The notes beneath the pieces are model-generated. The model did not search any database and had not been told where the DNA came from. It saw nothing but the letters and a program-made list of their open reading frames with translations. A program made the translations under genes and the position numbers. A stretch of 64,000 nt of DNA from Erwinia sp. HDF1-3R. GTDB taxonomy: Bacteria; Pseudomonadota; Gammaproteobacteria; Enterobacterales; Enterobacteriaceae. The DNA lies in the NCBI RefSeq assembly GCF_039621855.1, contig NZ_CP155071.1, positions 3,968,001-4,032,000 on the forward strand, in the 5' to 3' direction. Positions 31,669 through 38,992 of this stretch are shown here, in pieces. Numbering within the stretch: position 1 is the stretch's first letter; every line of letters begins with the position of its first letter.

Positions 31669-31814
31669 GGATCTGACCCTATAAATAATTCTGTGTATCT
31701 GCCACCGTATTAAAGGAGATCGCTCAGGCGGTCACCGAACTCGATAATAGAACGATGCATTGCCAGACGCCAGTTCCGGAATGGCATACTCCATTTTTTT
31801 GGAGCATCGTTGAC
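31669..31814 (-). mobile_element. 3' end of an IS256-family insertion sequence (remnant)
   Basis: Read on the minus strand, 31814-31713 encodes about 34 residues including KKWSMPFRNWRLAMHR and IIEFGDRLSDLL before a stop at 31712-31710. This matches the C-terminus of IS256-family (mutator) transposases. It is followed by TACACAGAATTATTTATAG and GGGTCAGATCC, typical of the family's terminal repeat (31669-31697). Homology stops near 31814, so only the last roughly 145 bp remain. Confidence 0.78.
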
Positions 31815-31952
31815 TTGGGATATCACTGGGGGGTGCTATACGATGGCTCTAATCAAACGATCACCATACCCGCTAATGTTATAATTGATTATATAAATAA
31901 TGGCAGCCCCTGGGGGCCTGTAAACAACCCTCACTATCCTGTCTGGCGCTAA
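31815..31952 (+). pseudogene. Truncated gene fragment cut by the IS256-type element
   Basis: A forward open frame that nominally starts at 31755 is chimeric, because its first 20 codons are the antisense of transposase DNA. The remainder (GYHWGVLYDGSNQTITIPAN onward to PHYPVWR) may be the C-terminus of a protein that lost its 5' part. I do not recognise the family. It could be leftover cargo or immunity sequence from the PAAR locus. Confidence 0.4.
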
Positions 31953-31967
31953 GTCACTCTCTATTAC

Positions 31968-32000
31968 ATGGCGTTTTTTAATATTTAATTTAAACGCCAT
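31968..32000 (+). terminator. Possible terminator after the inserted cargo region
   Basis: ATGGCGTTT (31968-31976) pairs with AAACGCCAT (31992-32000) around an AT-rich loop. No long T-run follows the stem, although TTTCCGTTTTA is close. It lies between the gene fragment and the second copy of the lysR promoter. Confidence 0.45.
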
Positions 32001-32114
32001 CGTTTCCGTTTTAACAAAAGACTACGGGTGGGATTCGCCACCGAAACTGCATTGACCGTTATTCTCAGCGCCTCAGTGGGGGCTTATCAATCATGTCAGT
32101 GGTAGAGGAAGGGT

Positions 32115-32210
32115 AAAAATATCTGTTTTATCCTGATCTATTCATCCATGATATGGCTTTGTCCGACAGAGCATAAGTACCCATGGCAGCGATAACCCTG
32201 CGTCATATCG
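32115..32210 (+). repeat. Direct repeat copy B: promoter and first codons of the intact lysR
   Basis: This is the partner of 29421-29516 (92 of 96 positions identical). It holds 68 bp upstream of lysR and its first nine to ten codons, after which the intact gene continues. The repeat begins at AAAAATATCTG; just left of it AGAGG-AGGGT is also similar, with an indel. Confidence 0.9.
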
Positions 32211-33103
32211 AAATATTTCATGCGGTGGTAACCACCAGCAACCTCACCGAGGCCGCCGCGATGCTGCATACCTCGCAGCCGACGGTCAGCCGCGAGCTGG
32301 CGAGGCTGGAAAAGCTCAGTGGCCTGAAACTGTTTGACCGGGTGCGCGGTCGATTACAGCCGACCGTGCAGGGGTTGAAATTGTTTGAGGAGGTGCAGCG
32401 ATCCTGGTACGGGCTGGACCGGATTATCAGCGCCGCCGAGGGGCTGCGTCAGTTTCGCCAGGGTGAACTCTCTGTGGCCTGCCTGCCGGTGTTTGCACAG
32501 TCGCTGCTGCCGCTGCTCTGCCAGCCCTTTTTACAGCGCTTCCCCGATATCAGCCTGAACATTATTTCGCAGGAGTCACCGCTGCTGGAAGAGTGGCTTT
32601 CGGCCCAGCGTTACGATCTGGGCCTGACGGAAACCAGCCAGGTTCCGGCGGGCACCGAGCGTACCGAGCTGTTTACCGGTAATGAAGTGTGCGTACTGCC
32701 GGAGGGACATGTGCTGGCCCAAAAAACCTGCCTGACGCCGCAGGATTTCGAGGGACACAACTACATCAGCCTGTCACGGACGGACAGTTACCGACAGCTG
32801 CTGGACGATCTCTTTAGCGGGCACAACGTGAAACGCAGGATGGTAATGGAGACGCACAGCGCCGCGTCGGTGTGTGCCATGGTGCGGGCTGGGGTGGGGA
32901 TTTCGGTGGTGAATCCACTGACGGCGCTGGATTACGCCGGCAGCGGTGTGGTTATTCGACGTTTCAGTATTAACGTCCCTTTCACGGTCAGCCTGGTGCG
33001 GCCACGGCATCGCCCCTCATCGGCGCTGGTCGAAGCCTTTAGCGACCATCTTCGGCAGCAGATCGGCCCGTTTCACCAGCGCCTGAGCGCGATGCTGGAT
33101 TAA
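32183..33103 (+). CDS. lysR: LysR, transcriptional activator of lysA
   Basis: The 306-aa founder-type LysR regulator has its N-terminal helix-turn-helix in TEAAAMLHTSQPTVSRELAR, followed by the linker helix and an effector-binding domain (VNPLTALDYAGSGVVIRRFS near the end). LysR activates lysA in response to the diaminopimelate/lysine balance. In E. coli it is immediately divergent from lysA. Here the start of lysR and the start of lysA are about 2.8 kb apart, because an insertion duplicated the promoter region. LysR may still act in trans on copy A next to lysA. The ATG is supported by family length and by the conserved first codons in both repeat copies. Confidence 0.92.
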   Translation: MAAITLRHIEIFHAVVTTSNLTEAAAMLHTSQPTVSRELARLEKLSGLKLFDRVRGRLQPTVQGLKLFEEVQRSWYGLDRIISAAEGLRQFRQGELSVACLPVFAQSLLPLLCQPFLQRFPDISLNIISQESPLLEEWLSAQRYDLGLTETSQVPAGTERTELFTGNEVCVLPEGHVLAQKTCLTPQDFEGHNYISLSRTDSYRQLLDDLFSGHNVKRRMVMETHSAASVCAMVRAGVGISVVNPLTALDYAGSGVVIRRFSINVPFTVSLVRPRHRPSSALVEAFSDHLRQQIGPFHQRLSAMLD

Positions 33104-33198
33104 CCAGACGCGGTTTGTTCCGGCGGAGAACAATGCCAGGCGCAGGTAAATGCGCCCGATTGCAACGCGCTGTCAGTGCCCCGGCCTGCGTCTGGTTA
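33101..33198. repeat. Widely spaced 11-bp inverted repeat between lysR and the MFS gene
   Basis: TAACCAGACGC (33101-33111, beginning at the lysR stop codon) and GCGTCTGGTTA (33188-33198) are perfect reverse complements 76 bp apart. A smaller GGCGCA/TGCGCC hairpin lies inside. It might form a convergent terminator structure or mark a small intergenic element. Confidence 0.4.
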
Positions 33199-33205
33199 TC
33201 CCACG

Positions 33206-34369
33206 TCAGGCCCGTGCAGCCTGAGTCTGGCCGCGTGAGCGACGGAAGGTGAGCAGGCAGACGACCAGGCCCCCGGCGGCCAGTACCGCTGCGGCGACCG
33301 GTACGCGGGTCAGACCATAGCCGCCCGCAATAACCGCCCCACCGGCCCAGGCACCAAACGCGTTGCCGATATTAAATGCCGAAATGTTCAGGGTAGAGAC
33401 CAGGTTGGGTGCTTCCTTCCCGTGACGGACCACGTTGATTTGCAGTCCCGGCACGGTCGCAAAGGTCGCCATCGCCCAGAGGAACAGGGTGATTTCAGCC
33501 AGCCACAGCGCATGGCTGGTCCAGCTAAAGGCGAGTGAAAACAGGGCGATTAGCGCAAAGCTCAGGATCAGACTGAACGACACTTTCCAGTCTGCCAGCC
33601 TGCCGCCGAGGATATTACCGACGGTCAGGCCGGCACCGATTAGAAACAGCGTCCAGCTGACGCCTTTATCACTGAGACCAGTAACCTGTAGCAGCAGCGG
33701 GGCGATATAGCTGAACAGCGCAAACATCGCGGCGGCGAAAAAGACCGTCATCAGCAGTGACAGCCACAGTTTACCGTTCGCCAGCGCGCCGATTTCACTG
33801 GCAAGATCGACCGGCTTCTCATTGCGGTTGTTGGGCAGGCTGACAATCAGCGCGATAAACGCCAGGATCCCAATCACCCCTACGCCCCAGAAGGTGGCGC
33901 GCCAGCCAAACAGCTGGCCAAACCAGGTTCCCACCGGCACGCCCAGCACGTTAGCCAGCGTCAGGCCGGTGAACATCAGCGCCACCGCCGAGGCCTGACG
34001 GGCGGGTGCAACCAGACTGGCCGCCACGACGGCACCGATGCCAAAGAAAGCGCCGTGGCACAGCGCCGTTACAATTCGCGCCAGCATCAGCAGGTTATAG
34101 TTCCAGGCCAGCGCACACAGCACGTTGCCGACGATAAAAATCGACATCAGCAGAATAAGCGTAAGCTTACGCGGAAGCTTAGCGGTCAGCAGCGCCATAA
34201 TCGGTGCGCCAATCGCCACGCCCAGCGCATAGCCGCTGATCAGCCAGCCCGCAGAAGGGAGAGAGACATGCAGGTCGCCTGCAACATCGGGTAGCAGCCC
34301 CATGATGACAAACTCGGTGGTGCCGATGGCGAACGCACTAAGCGCCAGCGCCAGTAATGAAACAGGCAT
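33206..34369 (-). CDS. MFS efflux transporter, YdhP/AraJ-like
   Basis: The 387-aa major facilitator has about 12 hydrophobic segments, opening with LLALALSAFAIGTTEFVIMG as in YdhP and related DHA1-type exporters. The conserved loop and helices include GYALGVAIGAPIMALL and ARIVTALCHGAFFGIGAVVA. An ATG at 34369 preceded by GGGAG seven bases away is the best start; an in-frame ATG at 34447 would add 26 residues without family support. Substrates of these exporters are mostly unknown. It is convergent with lysR and not in an operon. Confidence 0.82.
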   Translation of the reverse strand: MPVSLLALALSAFAIGTTEFVIMGLLPDVAGDLHVSLPSAGWLISGYALGVAIGAPIMALLTAKLPRKLTLILLMSIFIVGNVLCALAWNYNLLMLARIVTALCHGAFFGIGAVVAASLVAPARQASAVALMFTGLTLANVLGVPVGTWFGQLFGWRATFWGVGVIGILAFIALIVSLPNNRNEKPVDLASEIGALANGKLWLSLLMTVFFAAAMFALFSYIAPLLLQVTGLSDKGVSWTLFLIGAGLTVGNILGGRLADWKVSFSLILSFALIALFSLAFSWTSHALWLAEITLFLWAMATFATVPGLQINVVRHGKEAPNLVSTLNISAFNIGNAFGAWAGGAVIAGGYGLTRVPVAAAVLAAGGLVVCLLTFRRSRGQTQAARA

Positions 34370-34589
34370 GAATAAGACTCCCGGGAAGTAAATGAACCCC
34401 GCCATAAACGGCAGGAAAAGGACGCGCGAAGAGGCAGATAACCGCAAACAGGGGTTAAAAGTTTGATCTGCGTCATAGAAGTAATTACAGCATAGCTCAG
34501 GAGCAACTTATAGCCCATATGAGGCAATAATCTGTTGCCCAAAAAGCAAAAGTGGCGATGCGGCAGGCGTTAGCGCGAATGTGAACTAA

Positions 34590-34651
34590 TGTATATCCCA
34601 TTGACATATACGTCCGCTATGGCAGGCTGTATACACATCATGTATATCCCT
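34590..34651 (+). promoter_or_regulatory. VapBC promoter/operator with GTATA-type inverted repeats
   Basis: GTATATCCCATTGACATATAC (34591-34611) and TGTATACACATCATGTATAT (34629-34648) both carry inverted GTATA/TATAC arms, just upstream of the vapB ATG at 34665. VapBC modules are autorepressed by the VapB-VapC complex at such sites. Confidence 0.6.
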
Positions 34652-34664
34652 GAGTGAGGTCAAA

Positions 34665-34892
34665 ATGAAAACCACCGTATTTTTAACTAACCGCAGTCAG
34701 GCCGTTCGATTACCTAAAACTGTCGCATTGCCTGATGACATTAAGCATGTCGATGTTGTCGCCATCGGCAGAACCCGGATTATTACTCCCGTAGGTGAAT
34801 CCTGGGACACATGGTTTGAGGGCGAATCCGTTACCGCTGATTTTATGTCTTCACGCGAACAGCCAGGTTCACAGGAACGGGAAAGCTTCTGA
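34665..34892 (+). CDS. vapB: VapB-type antitoxin
   Basis: The 75-aa antitoxin has an N-terminal AbrB/SpoVT-like DNA-binding segment (TTVFLTNRSQAVRLPKTVAL) and a C-terminal tail (SWDTWFEGESVTADFM) that would wrap the toxin. This is the VapB/MvpA arrangement. It represses its own operon with VapC and neutralises the nuclease. The stop codon TGA overlaps the toxin ATG (TGATG at 34890-34894), so translation is coupled. The ribosome site is GTGAGG, about 7 bases upstream. Confidence 0.87.
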   Translation: MKTTVFLTNRSQAVRLPKTVALPDDIKHVDVVAIGRTRIITPVGESWDTWFEGESVTADFMSSREQPGSQERESF

Positions 34893-35290
34893 TGCTCAAG
34901 TATATGCTGGACACCAACATCTGTATTTTTACCATCAAAAATAAACCGGAGGGCATTCGGGAAAAGTTTAACCGCCATCATCAGCAGCTATGTATCAGTA
35001 CCATAACGCTGATGGAGCTTATCTACGGCGCAGAGAAAAGCAGCCAGCCCGAGCGTAATCTGGCGGTTATTGAGGGTTTTATCGCCCGGCTGGACGTGCT
35101 GAATTATGACAGTCATGCCGCTATGCATACCGGGCAAATACGGGCCGAGCAGGCCAGAGCAGGCCAACCGATCGGTCCATACGACCAGATGATTGCGGGG
35201 CACGCCCGCAGCCAGGGCCTGGTCATCGTGACCAACAGTATGCGTGAATTCTCTCGCGTAGCAGGACTTCGCGCGGAAGACTGGCTCTAA
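34892..35290 (+). CDS. vapC: VapC-type PIN-domain ribonuclease toxin
   Basis: The 132-aa PIN-domain toxin has acidic metal ligands visible at Asp7 (MLKYMLDTNI), in the LMELIYGAEK segment and in PYDQMIAGHA, with a C-terminal TNSMREFSRVAGLRAEDW block typical of VapC/MvpT. Enterobacterial members cleave initiator tRNA. It forms a toxin-antitoxin pair with the preceding vapB. The pair lies between an MFS gene and a lipoprotein gene; no plasmid or phage genes are adjacent. Confidence 0.88.
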   Translation: MLKYMLDTNICIFTIKNKPEGIREKFNRHHQQLCISTITLMELIYGAEKSSQPERNLAVIEGFIARLDVLNYDSHAAMHTGQIRAEQARAGQPIGPYDQMIAGHARSQGLVIVTNSMREFSRVAGLRAEDWL

Positions 35291-35526
35291 TTCATTACGC
35301 GCAGCATCACCCGCCAGGGATAACCCGCCCGCCAGCCGGGTCTCTCCAGGATTGATCTTAGTTTTCCCCTCCAGGTGCAACTTAAATTTGCCTTAAGTCA
35401 GATAAACAGTAGTCTGGGCAATAAGTGAAATAGTTAAAGCTTTGCGTGTAAAAGCCGATACCTCGATAACGGTTCCAACGGGCATCCCAGTGCTGTGCTT
35501 GATCGATTCATTGCCGAGGAAATAAG

Positions 35527-36150
35527 ATGCAACGTGCTATTTGCCTGCTCACCCTGCTGCTGTGCGGATGTTCCGTCGGAAAGTATGAGTACAGTAGCGA
35601 GGCTGAAAAACGGGTAGATATGACCGTTACCGGGATCCCGACCGTCTTAGGGGTGGGTACGCTCGGCACCACAATACCGCTCACGTCTGAATACAGCCTG
35701 ACCGCCGCGCACGTGGCGAAATACTCCCTGTATCGGGTGAAGGCTTACCATCCTGAATGTGACCTGGCGGTGGTGTACCATAAGAACACCGATTTTCATC
35801 CGCCCCACTTCCGTAATGGCCACATTGGCGACAAAATTAACCTCTACGGCTACAGCTTTATCTCCGCCATGCCGGTGGCATCGACCGGCACCAACCTGGT
35901 CAATACCGGCCTGAAAAATGAGTGGAACAAAGTCAGCTGCGTGGTGGTCGCGTCTGATGCAGGCGTGGTAAAAGGTATGTCCGGCGGGGCAGTCTATAAT
36001 GCCGCTGATGACTCGGTGGCAGGCGTTATCGTCGGCTATTCAGACCGTATCAATGACCTGAAAACCGGTAAAGCGCTGTACAAAGACGTTTCGCTCTATA
36101 TTCCCTATGCCCGCTTTAAGGACTGGTTGAATCAGGCCGTTAAATCCTGA
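35527..36150 (+). CDS. Lipoprotein with trypsin-like serine protease fold
   Basis: The 207-aa protein has a lipoprotein signal peptide (LTLLLCGCSVG, lipidated Cys15). The mature part carries a chymotrypsin-like triad arrangement: LTAAHVAKY with His62, CDLAVVYH with Asp79, and GMSGGAVYN with Ser152 in the usual GxSGG context. This suggests an outer-membrane-anchored periplasmic protease or protease-fold sensor. Two further Cys (near HPECDL and KVSCVV) might form a disulfide. Substrate and role are unknown. It is a single gene between vapC and the convergent lysS, separated from vapC by about 235 bp in which I see no feature. Confidence 0.72.
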   Translation: MQRAICLLTLLLCGCSVGKYEYSSEAEKRVDMTVTGIPTVLGVGTLGTTIPLTSEYSLTAAHVAKYSLYRVKAYHPECDLAVVYHKNTDFHPPHFRNGHIGDKINLYGYSFISAMPVASTGTNLVNTGLKNEWNKVSCVVVASDAGVVKGMSGGAVYNAADDSVAGVIVGYSDRINDLKTGKALYKDVSLYIPYARFKDWLNQAVKS

Positions 36151-36181
36151 TCGTCGATAGCGTTTGGCGCGGGCCAATGAA

Positions 36182-36207
36182 AAAGGGACGAATCGCTTCG
36201 TCCCTTT
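36182..36207 (-). terminator. Bidirectional terminator between the protease gene and lysS
   Basis: AAAGGGACGAA (36182-36192) pairs perfectly with TTCGTCCCTTT (36197-36207) with a TCGC loop. On the minus strand CCC is followed by five T, giving an intrinsic terminator for lysS; it may also stop the forward gene. Confidence 0.82.
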
Positions 36208-36267
36208 ACTCTGCCTGACCGTCCGTCCCGGTGGTCGTAAATCCCGGGACGGTGGTTCGTTAAGCGC

Positions 36268-37788
36268 TTACTTGCCGCCTGGACGCAGCGCAGGGAACAG
36301 AATGACGTCGCGTATGGTGTGGCTGTTAGTAAACAGCATCACCATACGGTCAATTCCAATCCCCAGCCCGGCCGTTGGCGGCAGGCCGTGCTCCAGCGCG
36401 GTGACGTAATCTTCGTCATAGAACATGGCTTCATCGTCACCCGCATCCTTGGCGTTAACCTGCTGCAGGAAACGCTCTGCCTGATCCTGTGCATCATTCA
36501 GCTCGGAGAAGCCGTTGCCGATTTCACGCCCGCCGATAAAGAACTCAAAGCGATCGGTGATTTCCGGGTTCTGGTCGTTACGACGCGCCAGCGGCGAAAC
36601 TTCAGCCGGATACTCGGTGATAAAGGTCGGCTGGATCAGATGGCTTTCCGCCGTCTCTTCAAAGATTTCCGTTACCATACGGCCGAGGCCCCAGCTCTTC
36701 TCAATCTTGATCCCCAGCGACCGCGCAATGGCTGAAGCCTTATCAAAATCATCAAGATCGGCAAGGTCGGTTTCCGGACGGTATTTCTGGATCGCTTCCT
36801 TCATGGTCAGCTTGTCGAAGGGCTTACCGAAATCGAAGCTCTGCTCGCCATAAGGCACTACGGTGGTGCCAAGCACGTCCTGCGCCAGAGTACGGAACAG
36901 GCTCTCGGTCAGCTCGATCAGATCCTTATAGTCCGCATAGGCCATATAGAGTTCCATCATGGTGAACTCTGGGTTATGGCGCGGTGAGATCCCTTCGTTG
37001 CGGAAGTTACGGTTGATCTCGAAGACGCGATCGAAGCCGCCGACCACCAGGCGCTTAAGGTACAGCTCCGGGGCGATGCGCAGATACATATCAATATCCA
37101 GCGCGTTATGATGGGTGATAAACGGACGGGCAGAGGCGCCGCCTGGGATCACCTGCATCATTGGCGTTTCCACTTCCATAAACTGGCGACCCACCATAAA
37201 GCTACGGATACCGGCCATAATCTGCGAGCGGATTTTAAAGGTTTTGCGCGATTCGTCGTTGGCGATCAGATCCAGATAGCGCTGACGGTAGCGGGTTTCC
37301 TGATCGGCCAGACCGTGAAACTTGTCCGGCAGCGGGCGCAGGGCTTTAGTCAGCAGGCGCAGTTCGCTACAGTGAATGGAAAGCTCGCCGGTTTTGGTTT
37401 TGAACAGCTTGCCGCGCGCACCGACGATATCGCCGAGATCCCACTTCTTGAACTGCTCGTTATAGATGCCTTCCGCCAGGTCGTCACGCGAAACGTACAG
37501 CTGAATGCGGCCGCCCACGTCCTGAAGGGTGACGAAGGAGGCTTTGCCCATAATACGGCGGGTCATCATGCGCCCGGCAACGCTAACCTCAATGCCCAGC
37601 GCTTCAAGCTCTTCGTTCTCTTTCGCATCAAACTCAGCATGCAGCTGGTCTGACGTGCGATCGCGGCGAAAATCATTCGGGAATGCCACGCCCTTTTCAC
37701 GCAGCGCGCTGAGTTTTTCGCGACGCGCTTTCAGTTCATTGTTTAACTCAAGTGCGACGTCAGTGCCCTGCGGTTGTTGTTCAGACAT
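36268..37788 (-). CDS. lysS: Lysyl-tRNA synthetase, class II
   Basis: The 506-aa class II aminoacyl-tRNA synthetase charges tRNA-Lys. The N-terminal OB-fold anticodon-binding domain ([20 protein letters not shown]) is followed by the catalytic core with motif 2 ([20 protein letters not shown]) and motif 3 ([20 protein letters not shown]). Length matches E. coli LysS (505). It is encoded 9 bp downstream of prfB, the conserved prfB-lysS operon. Confidence 0.97.
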   Translation of the reverse strand: MSEQQPQGTDVALELNNELKARREKLSALREKGVAFPNDFRRDRTSDQLHAEFDAKENEELEALGIEVSVAGRMMTRRIMGKASFVTLQDVGGRIQLYVSRDDLAEGIYNEQFKKWDLGDIVGARGKLFKTKTGELSIHCSELRLLTKALRPLPDKFHGLADQETRYRQRYLDLIANDESRKTFKIRSQIMAGIRSFMVGRQFMEVETPMMQVIPGGASARPFITHHNALDIDMYLRIAPELYLKRLVVGGFDRVFEINRNFRNEGISPRHNPEFTMMELYMAYADYKDLIELTESLFRTLAQDVLGTTVVPYGEQSFDFGKPFDKLTMKEAIQKYRPETDLADLDDFDKASAIARSLGIKIEKSWGLGRMVTEIFEETAESHLIQPTFITEYPAEVSPLARRNDQNPEITDRFEFFIGGREIGNGFSELNDAQDQAERFLQQVNAKDAGDDEAMFYDEDYVTALEHGLPPTAGLGIGIDRMVMLFTNSHTIRDVILFPALRPGGK

Positions 37789-37797
37789 GTCAGTTCC

Positions 37798-38896
37798 TTA
37801 TAGCCCTGCTTTCAAGCTTGCTTCAATAAATCGGTCCAGATCGCCATCCAGCACCGCCTGGGTATTGCGGGTTTCCACGCCGGTGCGCAGGTCCTTGATA
37901 CGTGCGTCATCAAGAACGTAGGAGCGGATTTGGCTCCCCCAGCCGATATCAGATTTGTTATCTTCCAGCGCCTGCTTCTCAGCATTTTTCTTCTGCATTT
38001 CCAGCTCATACAGCTTTGCCTTCATCTGCTTCATGGCCTGGTCTTTGTTTTTATGCTGAGAGCGATCGTTCTGGCACTGGGTAACGGTATTGGTCGGAAT
38101 ATGGGTGATACGCACCGCCGATTCGGTCCGGTTAACGTGCTGACCGCCCGCACCCGACGCGCGATAAACGTCAATACGCAGATCCGCCGGATTGATGTCG
38201 ATATCAATATCGTCTTCCACTTCCGGATAGATAAAGGCGGAGCTGAACGAGGTATGGCGACGGCCACCCGAGTCAAACGGGCTTTTTCGCACCAGGCGAT
38301 GGACGCCCGTTTCCGTGCGCAGCCAGCCGAAAGCGTAGTCGCCGATAATGCGCAGCGTGGCGGATTTGATCCCCGCAACGTCGCCGTCGGACTCTTCAAT
38401 CACCTCGGTTTTGAAGCCTTTCGCTTCAGCCCAGCGCAGGTACATACGAACCAGCATGCTGGCCCAGTCCTGCGCTTCGGTGCCGCCGGAACCGGCCTGA
38501 ATGTCGATGTAGCAGTCGGCGCTGTCGTACTCGCCGGAGAACATGCGGCGGAACTCAAGTTCGCCCAGCTTCTTCTCCAGCACGTCGAGTTCGGCAACGG
38601 CCTCGTTGAAGGTCTCTTCGTCTTCGGCTTCAACCGCCAGCTCCAGCAGGCCCGAGACGTCGTCCAGCCCCTGGGTAAGCTGATCCAGGGTTTCGACGAT
38701 CGCTTCCAGCGACGAGCGCTCTTTGCCCAGCGCCTGGGCGCGTTCAGGCTCATTCCAGACGTCCGGCTGTTCCAGCTCGGCGTTAACTTCTTCTAAGCGT
38801 TCTTTCTTGGCATCGTAGTCAAAGATACCCCCTGAGAACGCCACTGCGCTCTGAGATATCCTGAATTCGGTTCTTTACCGGGTTAATTTCAAACAT
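37798..38896 (-). CDS. prfB: Peptide chain release factor 2, made by programmed +1 frameshift
   Basis: RF2 recognises UGA and UAA stop codons. The gene begins at ATG 38896 ([13 protein letters not shown]) and reads to an in-frame TGA at 38821-38819 after LRGYL. A +1 shift at CTT-TGA-C continues as DYDAKKERL to the stop at 37798. The total is 365 aa, exactly the length of E. coli RF2. Functional motifs are [20 protein letters not shown] (catalytic GGQ) and, earlier, the codon-recognition region. Annotating only the long open frame from 38844 would miss the true N-terminus. lysS follows in the same operon and recJ lies upstream. Confidence 0.96.
38818..38833 (-). promoter_or_regulatory. Programmed +1 frameshift site of prfB
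   Basis: On the minus strand the order is AGGGGG (38833-38828), TAT, CTT, TGA, C. The Shine-Dalgarno-like AGGGGG promotes slippage at CTT when RF2 is scarce, which gives autoregulation. The arrangement is the same as the well-known E. coli site. Confidence 0.95.
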
Positions 38897-38992
38897 GATT
38901 TTAAAATCTTTTAGGTGATCGAATCGGGCGTAAATGTAACTCAGCAGTTTAACTGAAATTCGGGGCAGTTTGTAGCCTTGCTTCAGTTCAGG

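Noticed and set aside
31755..31952. A 65-codon forward gene
   Set aside because: Its first 20 codons are the reverse strand of an IS256-family transposase tail, so it is a chimera and not an intact gene.
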